Source of the DNA: a sulfur-oxidizing endosymbiont of Gigantopelta aegis
Lineage (GTDB): Bacteria; Pseudomonadota; Gammaproteobacteria; GRL18
Assembly: GCF_016097415.1 (NCBI RefSeq)
Contig: NZ_JAEHGE010000001.1
Location: 335,001-399,000, forward strand
DNA length: 64,000 nucleotides
Reading direction: 5' to 3'
This document shows positions 8,507 to 17,222 of this stretch, piece after piece. The notes beneath the pieces are model-generated. The model saw only the letters and a program-made list of their open reading frames with translations, searched no databases and was not told where the DNA came from. The position numbers and the translations under genes are program-made. Position 1 is the stretch's first letter. The number at the start of each line of letters is the position of its first letter.

Positions 8507-9957
8507 AAACTTTTTTTGCCTTTCACGCCTAATTCCTGAATTGATTTTGCCCTTGAGATTAAGTTGCCATTGCCACTGAATAAGCGATTATGTGCAATAT
8601 TATAACTACTGGTTGCCTTGTCTAATTGAACACCAATATTTTCAACTTCTTCAACAAACAGGGCAAATTTATCCAACATGTCCCCTGCTTTTTTGGCTAT
8701 TTCTTCAGCATTAGATTGCTGCTTATCATAGCGCCAAAAATTCTCAATCGTGCGCACAGTGGCGAGTAAAGTCGTCGCACTCACCAAGATAATTTTTTTA
8801 TTAAAAGCTTCAAATATCATATCCGGCTCTTCATTAATTGCTAACATCAATGCCTGTTCAATGGGCACAAAAAGTAACACAAAATCAAGACTATGTAAGG
8901 CATTAATAGCTGAATAATCTTTATCTGAAAGTAGCTTGATATGATTTTTTATGGATTGTATATGGCTTTTAAGCGATTCAGACTGTTCTTTATCATCAAT
9001 CGCTGCCACATATTGAGAATAACTTTTAAGAGACACTTTGGCATCAATAATAACAGTTTTATTATCCGGCAAATTAATCAGCACATCGGGTCGCAATAAA
9101 CGATTATCCTCACCGCGCAGACTGGGCTGAAGTAGATATTCACGATCTTTCCTTAAACCGCTGCTTTCTAATAGGTTCTCTAAAACCACTTCGCCCCAAT
9201 TGCCTTGAAATTTCACATCACCTTTTAAGGCCCTGGTCAGGTTGACAGTGTCTTCACTGATTTGCTGATTAAGTGAAGACAGTTGTTTCACCTGCCCAGC
9301 GAGAGAGACTCTATCACGAGATTCAACTTCATGAATTTCTTCAACTTTACGTTTAAACTCCGTAAACTGCTCTTTAAAGGGAGTTAATAATAATTTTATT
9401 TCATCTTGGTTTGCTAGCTTAAGTTCATGAGAATTATGGCTGAAAATCTTATTAGCCAACAATTCAAATTGCTCAGTCAATTGTTGTTTTGATTGCTCTA
9501 GGTTAGCAATAATGAGCTGCGCAGCTTTGAGTTTTTCGTCTGAAATAATTTGCACTTCAGATAATTGCTTCTGATAGTCATAAGCTTCATCTTGTAAGGA
9601 CTGCATCTGTGATGCTGATTTCTGCAGGGCATCCTTATAGTCATTAATTTGTGCTGCACGGGTAGCGTAAATGGCTTTCAGCTCATTCATTTTTTGCAAT
9701 TCATCAATCTTTTTAAATAAGGCTTGATCCTTATCCGCCAATTGATCACGCAGAGTATCTAAATCATTTTCAAAACTTTCTAACTCTAATTCGAGTAATT
9801 TTCGCTCTGAGTCATGCTGCATTTGCAAGTTGTCTTGCAATTGTTTGAAACGATTTGAGTATTTATTAGAAAAATAAAACCATGACAGGAGAAGTCCGGC
9901 TAAGACTCCCAAAGCCGAGGCCAATATTAATTTAACAACTTCCTGATCAATTTGCAT
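8503..9957 (-). CDS. rmuC: RmuC-type DNA recombination protein
   Basis: A 484-residue protein with one N-terminal membrane segment (residues about 8-28), a long coiled coil (about 30-215) and the RmuC nuclease-like domain (about 230-440) with GNWGEVVLENLLESSGL, RPDVLINLPDNKTVIIDAKVS and the FVPIEQALMLA motif. RmuC proteins limit inversions at short inverted repeats, and the IIDAKVSL segment resembles a PD-(D/E)xK-type core. It starts 25 bases after znuB and overlaps rlmG by 4 bases. A protein linked to inverted-repeat stability is notable in a genome with so many palindromes, but the family is widespread, so this is not evidence of a link. Confidence 0.93.
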   Translation of the reverse strand: MQIDQEVVKLILASALGVLAGLLLSWFYFSNKYSNRFKQLQDNLQMQHDSERKLLELELESFENDLDTLRDQLADKDQALFKKIDELQKMNELKAIYATRAAQINDYKDALQKSASQMQSLQDEAYDYQKQLSEVQIISDEKLKAAQLIIANLEQSKQQLTEQFELLANKIFSHNSHELKLANQDEIKLLLTPFKEQFTEFKRKVEEIHEVESRDRVSLAGQVKQLSSLNQQISEDTVNLTRALKGDVKFQGNWGEVVLENLLESSGLRKDREYLLQPSLRGEDNRLLRPDVLINLPDNKTVIIDAKVSLKSYSQYVAAIDDKEQSESLKSHIQSIKNHIKLLSDKDYSAINALHSLDFVLLFVPIEQALMLAINEEPDMIFEAFNKKIILVSATTLLATVRTIENFWRYDKQQSNAEEIAKKAGDMLDKFALFVEEVENIGVQLDKATSSYNIAHNRLFSGNGNLISRAKSIQELGVKGKKSL

Positions 9958-9982
9958 GGTGAGTATCTATCATTAAATCGTA

Positions 9983-10804
9983 TCAAGATCGTTTAAGGAA
10001 TGATTTTATTATACTAGAAAGAAAATAGGCCACACCGGCCAATAAAATAATGGTTGCACCTGCTGGTAAATCCGGTTCATAGGAAATAAATAAGCCCGTT
10101 GAAGTAAACACCATTCCTAAAACAGAAGCGAGGAGCATCATTAAACCAATGGAGTGCACATATTGTTTTGCAATGGCTGCGGGGAGCGTCAATAATGCAA
10201 TCACCAAAATAAGGCCCACTACCTGAATAAGCAACACCACGGTAATAGCAATCAAACATAGCAGCAGCAGATAAAATAAATTGACGTTAATGCCTCTAAC
10301 GGTCGCAAATTCGATGTCAAATGAAATAGCCACCAATTGCTTATAAAAAGCGGCAACAAAAATGATAGTAATAATATCCAACAACAACATGATCAATAAT
10401 TGTTGATCAGAGATAATAAGGATATTTCCAAATAGAAATGACATTAAATTAGTGTTATATCCATCTGATTTGCTTATAAATATAATGCCAATGGCCATAC
10501 CAACCGCCCAGATAGCGCCAATAGTGGTGTCTTCCTGATGTTGCCATTTTAATTTTATAATTCCGATGATTAGTGCTGATAATAAAGCCGCAATCAAGGC
10601 GCCGACAAAGGGATCTAGCCCCAAATAATAGGCCACACCCATGCCACCTAAAACTGAGTGAGCGATCCCACCGGCCATATAACCAATACGATTTACCACC
10701 ACAAAGCTACCCGTCAGGCCACAGCCGATACTGGCCAAAATGCCACCTAGTAGGGCATTTTGCAAAAAAGCCTGAGTAGATAAGGTGTTAAAAAATTCTA
10801 ACAT
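9983..10804 (-). CDS. znuB: Zinc/manganese ABC transporter permease (ZnuB type)
   Basis: A 273-residue ABC-3 family integral membrane protein with about eight hydrophobic segments. It carries the GGIAHSVLGGMGVAYYLG region typical of ZnuB/SitD/MntB permeases and VGLILVIALLTLPAAIA near residue 205. It forms the inner-membrane channel that takes metal from ZnuA and is driven by ZnuC, whose stop lies 20 bases after this ATG in the transcribed order (znuC first). Zinc is inferred from the ZnuA partner; sequence alone does not exclude manganese. Confidence 0.9.
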   Translation of the reverse strand: MLEFFNTLSTQAFLQNALLGGILASIGCGLTGSFVVVNRIGYMAGGIAHSVLGGMGVAYYLGLDPFVGALIAALLSALIIGIIKLKWQHQEDTTIGAIWAVGMAIGIIFISKSDGYNTNLMSFLFGNILIISDQQLLIMLLLDIITIIFVAAFYKQLVAISFDIEFATVRGINVNLFYLLLLCLIAITVVLLIQVVGLILVIALLTLPAAIAKQYVHSIGLMMLLASVLGMVFTSTGLFISYEPDLPAGATIILLAGVAYFLSSIIKSFLKRS

Positions 10805-10824
10805 AAACCGTCTTTATTATATGA

Positions 10825-11556
10825 TTAATGATGGTGGTGATGAATTTCACTGACGTGACCACCGTATAGAGTATTGATGGTATCACTGGTCACAGGGGAT
10901 GAATCATGACACACCAAGGTTTTATTGAGACAAAAGACTTTATTGATATAATCAGACACAAAGCCAATATCATGTGAAATAATTAAAATCGTCATCCGTT
11001 GATTAATCGCTTTAAACAAGTCAAAAATATCTTTTTCCGCACGTTGGTCGATATTGGCTGTGGGTTCATCTAATAAAAGTATTTCTGGCTCTGCGGCTAA
11101 TGCTCTTGCGACCAATACACGTTGCATTTGCCCACCAGATAAAGATTGTATGGGACGCTGAGCCAGGTTAAGAATTTCTGTTTCCTGCATCACTTTTTGT
11201 GCAATGGCTTTATCTTGCTGGCAATAACGTCCGAAGCAACGACTGATACCAAGTCGTCCTTGTAAAACCGTGTCCTGAACAGAAATGGGGAAATCGCTAT
11301 TAAAATTAGCATATTGAGGCACGTAGCCAATTAATTTTCGCTGATTTTTTATGGGCTTGCCAAAAACACTGATTTTTCCAGATTGCGCTTTATATAAGCC
11401 CAAAATTAATTTTAGTAAGCTTGTTTTACCACCACCATTAGGCCCAACTAAACCGGCAAAGTCACCCTGTTCAATGACCATATTGATATTTTCTAAGATC
11501 GATAAAGACTCAAAGGAAAAGTTCAGGTCATTTATTTCAATGGCTATTTGGGTCAT
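10825..11556 (-). CDS. znuC: Zinc ABC transporter ATP-binding protein (ZnuC type)
   Basis: A 243-residue ABC ATPase: Walker A GPNGGGKTS (about residues 38-46), Q-loop YVPQYA, signature LSGGQMQRV, Walker B ILLLDEPTANID and switch His in ISHDIGF. It energises the ZnuB channel. The C-terminus is histidine-rich, ending VSEIHHHHH, which looks like a natural metal-binding tail; His-rich C-termini are known in some ZnuC/zinc transporter ATPases. It lies downstream of znuA, but the two are separated by a 185-bp palindromic element. Confidence 0.93.
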   Translation of the reverse strand: MTQIAIEINDLNFSFESLSILENINMVIEQGDFAGLVGPNGGGKTSLLKLILGLYKAQSGKISVFGKPIKNQRKLIGYVPQYANFNSDFPISVQDTVLQGRLGISRCFGRYCQQDKAIAQKVMQETEILNLAQRPIQSLSGGQMQRVLVARALAAEPEILLLDEPTANIDQRAEKDIFDLFKAINQRMTILIISHDIGFVSDYINKVFCLNKTLVCHDSSPVTSDTINTLYGGHVSEIHHHHH

Positions 11557-11607
11557 AGACTAATAAATCTCTTATAAAACATCAGCGCTCGCAGATGAAA
11601 AATTTGC

Positions 11608-11792
11608 TTAAACCTAAAAAAATCAGTTGAACCTACTGCGACCGCCTTATGCACTGAATCTTAAGGATTTTCCAGAACATTTTGACTTCACCCGTAGGGT
11701 GACTACGAATAAAGCCAAAATAACCTGTAAAACCCTTAATCTTTAGCACCTAAGTCGCTCTCGCTACGATTCAACTGATTATTTTAGGTTAA
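11608..11792. repeat. 185-bp imperfect palindrome between znuA and znuC
   Basis: The whole interval folds on itself around a perfect core (TCACCC-GTA-GGGTGA, about 11689-11703). The arms match imperfectly outward: AATCTTAAGGATTTTCCAG against a left-reading copy near 11721-11744, GTTGAACC against its complement near 11768-11775, and TTAAACCTAAAA at the left end against TTTTAGGTTAA at the right end. The right end covers the znuA stop codon. Full-length mirror symmetry suggests a non-autonomous mobile palindrome (MITE-like). In RNA it would be one long hairpin between znuA and znuC. Confidence 0.7.
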
Positions 11793-12679
11793 AAAAGTGA
11801 CTTGCCGATTTTATCAGCAATGTCCTTCATATTCACTATATAATCCAGAGCAAGTGGATCAATCACCAGAAGTTCTGCTCCAATCGACTGGGCAATGGTT
11901 TTCGGGATCTGCTGATTAAATTGCTTTTCAACCAGAATATATTGCACATTTTTACCTCGTACAGCATTAATAATTTGGGCAATTTGTTTGGCCGATGGCT
12001 CTCTGCCATTTTTTTCTATGGTCATTTGAATCAAACCATATTGCTGTGCAAAATAAGAGAATGCGGGATGGAAGGTAAGAAAATGCTGTTTATGACCCAA
12101 TTTAAGCGCCTTCCCTACTGCCTCATCTAAAACATTAACTTCTTTAGCTAATAGCTTGTAATTATTGGCAAATAGCTGTTTATTTTCAGGTGACAAGTCA
12201 ATAAGATTTTGTAAAGCAATATGAGCTTGTTGTAAAAATAGCTTAGGCGAAAGCCAGGTATGCGGATCCTGAGAATCATGATGCTCATGTGCATGCTTAT
12301 TTTTATTTAAGACTTTTTCATCGCTAATATCAGACTTTGCAACAAGCTGTGTGGGCGCAATGATAATGCTACTATTTAATGATGCGACACGCTCTATCCA
12401 CACCTGTTCAAAAGGAAGTCCAATGGTAAAATATATATTGGCATGAGAATATATCGACATCATTTTAGGCGAAGGTTCGAAAGTCTCTGGTGATTGACCC
12501 GGCTTAACCATCACATTAACATTAACCTGATCCCCGCCTATTCTTTCGATCATATATTTCTGCGGTAAAATCGATACAAAAACTTCTATCGGTGTTGCAT
12601 ATAAATTAGAGCTAAAAAGAATAACACTAAAAAATATAACACTTTTTAGAAAATTAGCTTTCATACCTTGCTTTATCAT
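11789..12679 (-). CDS. znuA: Periplasmic zinc-binding protein ZnuA
   Basis: Substrate-binding protein of the ZnuABC importer. 296 residues with a signal peptide (from Met1 or Met6, cleavage after SSNLYA). It shows the cluster A-1 metal ligands and features: a short His-rich loop KHAHEHHDSQDPHTWLSP (about residues 128-145), HFLTFHPAFSYFAQQYGL, and IEKNGREPSAKQ near residue 220. The His-rich loop favours zinc over manganese. The ATG shares one base with the stop codon of the M23 peptidase gene upstream (TAATG), so the two are translationally coupled. Confidence 0.92.
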   Translation of the reverse strand: MIKQGMKANFLKSVIFFSVILFSSNLYATPIEVFVSILPQKYMIERIGGDQVNVNVMVKPGQSPETFEPSPKMMSIYSHANIYFTIGLPFEQVWIERVASLNSSIIIAPTQLVAKSDISDEKVLNKNKHAHEHHDSQDPHTWLSPKLFLQQAHIALQNLIDLSPENKQLFANNYKLLAKEVNVLDEAVGKALKLGHKQHFLTFHPAFSYFAQQYGLIQMTIEKNGREPSAKQIAQIINAVRGKNVQYILVEKQFNQQIPKTIAQSIGAELLVIDPLALDYIVNMKDIADKIGKSLF

Positions 12680-13581
12680 TATTTATCTTTCTTATCTTCT
12701 TTAGCTGTGTTCATAGGAGGCACCAATAATGCCGGATCAATGCGACGCTTTAACCAGTTCATGCGCCAATCCAGATGTGCCCCCGTAGCACGTCCAGTAA
12801 CACCCACTCGAGCGATTAAATCACCCTGCTTCACTTTGTCACCCACATCGACCAATAGTTCACTTAAATGTAAAAAACTCGATGATAGGCCATGACCATG
12901 ATCTAAAATGATAGTGCCCCCCGAGTAAAACAAGTCATCATTTGCCAAAGTAATAATGCCCGCAGCAGGCGCACGCACCTGCGTTCCAATCGGTGCTGCT
13001 ACATCAACACCATAATGAGGCCACTTCGGTTTACCATTAAGCACTCGTTGACTACCATAAACACCACTTATTCGCCCTTGCGCCGGCCAGATAAAAGCCT
13101 GTCGATAATCAGTACGCGCATCATCTCTCAAACGCGCTTGAGCGACCTGCTGACGTTCTTTCTTTATACGGGCTAATACGGTTGGTTTTTGTGGTGATAC
13201 CTTGGATTTGGCTAAACCATTAATATGTTGAATAGCATATTGTCTTTTTTTCAACTGCAGCCGCTTAATCAGACTTTGACCGCTTGGCATAATGAGCTGA
13301 AACTCAGGAGTCAGGTTTTCATCTCGTCCAAAAGCAATAATAAAATCCCCCTGAGATGATACATGCACATCTTGCTGTTCATACTTCACTTGATTGTCAG
13401 GATCGGTAGTACCAAAAACTAAGCCTCCCTGAGTAAAATGACCCTGTAAAAAACTGCCATCCGATAGATTAATTTTCTCAGCATACAGCGTTGATGAAAT
13501 AAAGGACAAAACAATGAAGTTTAGAAATAGGAGAGAATAAAAGAAATTAAAATACTGGGATAAATTGTGCTTATTTTTCAC
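12679..13581 (-). CDS. Secreted M23-family (LytM-type) zinc peptidase
   Basis: A 300-residue exported protein: signal segment to about residue 34 (SSTLYA), a beta-rich middle region, then an M23 peptidase domain (about residues 165-285). The metal and catalytic positions are intact: HYGVD (HxxxD), LDHGHGL and HLDWR. By family it cleaves peptide cross-links of peptidoglycan or, if regulatory, activates amidases. The start is GTG at 13581 with only a weak ribosome site. The stop overlaps the znuA start (TAATG), placing a zinc enzyme first in a zinc-import operon. Confidence 0.9.
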   Translation of the reverse strand: MKNKHNLSQYFNFFYSLLFLNFIVLSFISSTLYAEKINLSDGSFLQGHFTQGGLVFGTTDPDNQVKYEQQDVHVSSQGDFIIAFGRDENLTPEFQLIMPSGQSLIKRLQLKKRQYAIQHINGLAKSKVSPQKPTVLARIKKERQQVAQARLRDDARTDYRQAFIWPAQGRISGVYGSQRVLNGKPKWPHYGVDVAAPIGTQVRAPAAGIITLANDDLFYSGGTIILDHGHGLSSSFLHLSELLVDVGDKVKQGDLIARVGVTGRATGAHLDWRMNWLKRRIDPALLVPPMNTAKEDKKDK

Positions 13582-13613
13582 TCAATCAAAACTCTGTAAG
13601 GGTAAGTTACTAT

Positions 13614-13636
13614 TCAGTATAATTGTAACATAATCT
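13614..13636 (-). promoter_or_regulatory. Candidate promoter/Zur-like site before the M23-znuA unit
   Basis: On the minus strand an ATGTTACAATTATAC stretch resembles one and a half arms of the gammaproteobacterial Zur box (TGTTATAnTATAACA), and it overlaps a possible -10 element TATACT (13616-13621). Position, 33-55 bases upstream of the GTG, and operon content fit zinc repression. The match is partial and found by eye. Confidence 0.3.
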
Positions 13637-13704
13637 AACCCGTGCCCTAAGTGGTTTAAGGGCATAGACTAGAAACAGAAGTATCATGGGTATAAGCCAT
13701 TGTA

Positions 13705-14583
13705 TTAGGTAATGAACTTACCTTCACGCAACCTTTGAGCCTCCATAATTTCAATTTCATGAGCACCCGAGTAAACAACATTGCTATCCGGTACAAAGTC
13801 TAAATTTGCATCCAAACGTTCATAAGGCACACTATTCAAAATGGTTTTCATGGCGTTCAAGCGCGCCAAGTACTTATCATTTGAACGGATAATGGTCCAA
13901 GGTGCTGGTGCAGTATGGGTTTTTTTCAGCATTTCATATTTTACATTGGTAAAATCATCCCAACGCTCCTGAGCCTGAACATCAACCTCTGACAACTTCC
14001 ATTGTCTTAGCGGATCAGTTTTACGACGATTAAAACGCCTCGCCTGTTCTTCTCGAGTTACACTGAAATACAATTTAACTAAAATTGTCCCTTGACGCAC
14101 CAGATCTTTTTCATAACCGATGACACCCTTCATGAAATTTTTATACTCTTGTTCAGTACAAAAACCAAAAACAGGTTCCACCATTGAGCGGTTATACCAA
14201 CTCCGATCAAAAAGTACAACTTCTCCACCCGCAGGCAGGTGATTAATGTATTTCTGAAAAAACCACTGCGTTTTTTGTTCTTCCGTCGGCTTGCCAAGGG
14301 CAACAATACGATAATGCTTTTCGTTCATGTAACGTGTCACACGACGGATTGTACCACCCTTGCCCGAAGCATCCCGGCCTTCAAATAAAATAACCATACG
14401 CTTACCTGTTTCTTCCAGGTATTTTTGCATTTTGATCAACTCAGCTTGGTATGGTTTGAGTGATTGTTCTAGTTTATATTTTTTTACCGCTTTAGAATTG
14501 CCTTTTTTTAAAGCAACATTATCCAACTTTAGCTGTTCATTTTCTTTAAGCAGCGTTTCTAATGTGAGTTCAGTTTCAGTCAT
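13705..14583 (-). CDS. ppk2: Polyphosphate kinase 2
   Basis: A 292-residue PPK2-family enzyme that moves phosphate between polyphosphate and nucleoside diphosphates or monophosphates. It shows the Walker A FEGRDASGKGG (about residues 66-76), the following RRVTRYMNEKHYR, the lid/Walker B region VVLFDRSWYNRSMVEPVFGF (about 122-141) and FNRRKTDPLRQWKLSEVD. The length and single kinase domain fit class I PPK2. The N-terminal 55 residues are a short coiled coil. AGGAGG lies 9 bases before the ATG. It stands alone between ftsK and the M23 gene. Confidence 0.92.
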   Translation of the reverse strand: MTETELTLETLLKENEQLKLDNVALKKGNSKAVKKYKLEQSLKPYQAELIKMQKYLEETGKRMVILFEGRDASGKGGTIRRVTRYMNEKHYRIVALGKPTEEQKTQWFFQKYINHLPAGGEVVLFDRSWYNRSMVEPVFGFCTEQEYKNFMKGVIGYEKDLVRQGTILVKLYFSVTREEQARRFNRRKTDPLRQWKLSEVDVQAQERWDDFTNVKYEMLKKTHTAPAPWTIIRSNDKYLARLNAMKTILNSVPYERLDANLDFVPDSNVVYSGAHEIEIMEAQRLREGKFIT

Positions 14584-14670
14584 TCGCTAAAAACCTCCTA
14601 ATTTTTATGTGTACTTCATGTTAGCATATAAAACCTATTCCAGCATTGACCTATATTAGGAAAAAATAAC

Positions 14671-17127
14671 TTATACTGGTGGCGGCGCTATCACCTCACG
14701 CTGTCCATTTGATTGCACAGCACTGACCACACCAGCAGCTTCCATATCTTCCACCATACGGGCAGCACGGTTATACCCCACTTTTAAGCGTCTTTGTAGG
14801 CCTGAGATAGATGCTCTGCGAGACTCTGTTACAATCGATACCGCCTGATCATAGAGTGGATCTGTTTCACTATCCGAATCAGTGTCACCTGGAATCAAAC
14901 CTCCTGTCGAAACCCCTTCCCCCGATAATATTTCTTCAACATAATCTGCCTTGCCACGGGATTTTAGATCCTCAACGACCGCATGCACTTCATTGTCTGA
15001 AACAAAAGCACCATGAATCCGAACCGGATAACCCATTCCTGGCGGCAAAAACAACATATCACCATGACCTAATAGGTTTTCAGCCCCCATTTGATCAAGA
15101 ATAGTACGGGAATCAATTTTAGAAGAAACCTGAAAGGCAATACGGGTTGGTACATTGGCCTTAATTAAGCCCGTAATCACATCCACAGAAGGTCTTTGGG
15201 TAGCAATGATTAAGTGTAAGCCAGCGGCACGTGCTTTCTGCGCCAATCGGGCAATTAACTCTTCTACTTTTTTCCCCACAATCATCATCATGTCGGCAAA
15301 CTCATCAATGACAATAACAATAAAGGGTAAGGTTTCAAGTTCAGCGGCTTCTTCGTCAGGCGTCAGAGGATTGGGAGTAAAGAAGGGATCTTTAATTGGG
15401 TCGCCAGCATCAATAGCCGCTTCAATTTTTTTGTTATAGCCCGCTAGATTTCTAACGCCCATGGCCGCCAGCAATTTATAACGTTTTTCCATTTCAGCCA
15501 CACACCAACGTAAGGCATTAGCGGCTTCTTTCATATCGGTGACAACCGGTGCCAGCAAGTGAGGAATATCTTCATAAATTGATAATTCCAGCATTTTGGG
15601 ATCGACCATAATTAGTCTGAGTTTGTCGGGCGACAACTGAAATAACATGCTTAAAATCATGGAATTAACGCCAACGGACTTACCCGAACCCGTCGTACCT
15701 GCAACCAGTAAATGGGGCATTTTAGCTAAATCTGCGATAACGGGCTTGCCACTAATGTCATGACCTAGTCCTAATGGAATAGCGGCCTTGCTGTCGGCAA
15801 ATTCTTTAGCGCCTAAAATCTCACTAAAATAAACAATCTCCCGATGTTCATTGGGCACTTCGATACCCACCGTCGATTTACCGGCAATGACTTCAACCAC
15901 ACGAATACTGACCACACGCATAGAACGTGCTAAATCTTTGGACAAATTAGTCAGCTGACTCACTTTAATGCCCGGAGCTAATAATAACTCAAAACGAGTA
16001 ATGACTGGCCCTTGACTAACGGATTCCACTTCAACTTTTAAGTTATAATCAGCCAGCTTATCTTCAATCAATCGCGAGGTTAAAGCCAGTTCTTCAGGGG
16101 AGGTAACATGACCCGACGTTTGAGCGGCATCTAATAAAGAGAGTGACGGCAAACCATCAATGGCGTCATGAGTGAATAATTGAGTTTGTTTATCTGTATT
16201 AACCCGATCACTCTTTTTGGTATTTTGAAAACGCGGTTCAATTTTAAGCTTGCTTGTGGTCTTATCTTTTTTAGCATCAAGTTTTTTCTGTAACGTAGCT
16301 TGCTTGGCCGCTTCTTTTTGTGCTTTTTTCTGTGCTTTAAGACGGTTTTTTTCATCGTTTTTCAGTGCTGTCAGACGTTCGTTCTCATCCTTATTACCAG
16401 CCCTTTCTTCTTTCTTACGCGCAGCACTTTCACGCCAAAGATTCCAGCGTTGAATCAGCCATTTATTCGCATTAATCACCATAGCCCCTAAGCTATCCAT
16501 CAGCGATAACCAGGACAGGCCGGTAAAAAAGGTCACACCAATGAGAAACAGCGTTAATAATAATAAGGTTGCACCGACAAAACTAAATAACTGCTGTAAT
16601 TGTGTCGCAGTCACCTCACCCAGAATACCACCGGCATTAAGAGGAAAAATAACCGAAGGATGGGTGAAATGCATACTGGAAAGACCTGTTCCAGCAATTA
16701 TCGTTAAAATAAAACCCACAGAACGCAAAGTCACATGCCAGCCATGAAAGACTTCTTCTTCGTTTCGTCCACGGTAAATCAACCAGCCGCTATAGAGCAA
16801 CATAATAGGGAAAAGAAAGCCTAAATAACCAAATAGGTATAAAAACAGATCTGAAAACCAAGCACCAAACTTACCACCACTATTGTGTAGCTTTGTCGGA
16901 TCGATAATTTCTGCAATGCTATGAGACCAGCCGGGATCGGCGGGTGAATAGGTAAAAAGGGCAATAAATAGATACAGACTAATAGCAATAAAGAGAAAAA
17001 ATACACTTTCCTTAATGCCACGGACAACCTGAGAGGAAAGAGGTCTTTTTTCAGACTTCATTTGAGCAGATGGGTTCGCCTTCTTTTTTGAGCGAGTTTG
17101 AGCTTTCTTTTTAACAGTTTGTGGCAA
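14671..17127 (-). CDS. ftsK: DNA translocase FtsK
   Basis: Septum-anchored motor that pumps DNA and promotes chromosome dimer resolution. It has a basic N-terminus, four to five membrane segments (about residues 38-205), a short Lys/Glu-rich linker (about 240-310), the alpha and beta motor domains with Walker A GTTGSGKS near residue 479 and Walker [14 protein letters not shown], and the winged-helix gamma domain ([20 protein letters not shown], about 760-779). At 818 residues it is much shorter than E. coli FtsK (1329) because the linker is short, as in many bacteria. The start is TTG at 17127 with a poor ribosome site; the next candidate is ATG at 17061, after 22 basic residues. lolA is not downstream. 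Confidence 0.95.
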   Translation of the reverse strand: MPQTVKKKAQTRSKKKANPSAQMKSEKRPLSSQVVRGIKESVFFLFIAISLYLFIALFTYSPADPGWSHSIAEIIDPTKLHNSGGKFGAWFSDLFLYLFGYLGFLFPIMLLYSGWLIYRGRNEEEVFHGWHVTLRSVGFILTIIAGTGLSSMHFTHPSVIFPLNAGGILGEVTATQLQQLFSFVGATLLLLTLFLIGVTFFTGLSWLSLMDSLGAMVINANKWLIQRWNLWRESAARKKEERAGNKDENERLTALKNDEKNRLKAQKKAQKEAAKQATLQKKLDAKKDKTTSKLKIEPRFQNTKKSDRVNTDKQTQLFTHDAIDGLPSLSLLDAAQTSGHVTSPEELALTSRLIEDKLADYNLKVEVESVSQGPVITRFELLLAPGIKVSQLTNLSKDLARSMRVVSIRVVEVIAGKSTVGIEVPNEHREIVYFSEILGAKEFADSKAAIPLGLGHDISGKPVIADLAKMPHLLVAGTTGSGKSVGVNSMILSMLFQLSPDKLRLIMVDPKMLELSIYEDIPHLLAPVVTDMKEAANALRWCVAEMEKRYKLLAAMGVRNLAGYNKKIEAAIDAGDPIKDPFFTPNPLTPDEEAAELETLPFIVIVIDEFADMMMIVGKKVEELIARLAQKARAAGLHLIIATQRPSVDVITGLIKANVPTRIAFQVSSKIDSRTILDQMGAENLLGHGDMLFLPPGMGYPVRIHGAFVSDNEVHAVVEDLKSRGKADYVEEILSGEGVSTGGLIPGDTDSDSETDPLYDQAVSIVTESRRASISGLQRRLKVGYNRAARMVEDMEAAGVVSAVQSNGQREVIAPPPV

Positions 17128-17133
17128 AATATT

Positions 17134-17199
17134 GTTCTTTTATAGTTCTTTTAGAGTTATTTTCAAGTTCTTTTAGAGTTCTTTTAGAGTTCTTTGAAA
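17134..17199. repeat. Six tandem 11-bp repeats just upstream of ftsK
   Basis: Six in-phase units of consensus GTTCTTTTAGA start at 17134, 17145, 17156, 17167, 17178 and 17189; units 2, 4 and 5 are identical. The array ends 7 bases from the ftsK TTG, so it occupies the ribosome-binding and likely promoter region. Read on the gene's strand each unit gives an A-rich AAAAGAAC. Confidence 0.85.
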
Positions 17200-17222
17200 T
17201 TTATAATGATAGTCAATAAGCG

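Noticed and set aside
17134-17199. CRISPR array
   Set aside because: Units are 11 bp and directly adjacent with no spacers. The 16-bp array at 58803 and the 255-bp array at 586 fail for the same reason.
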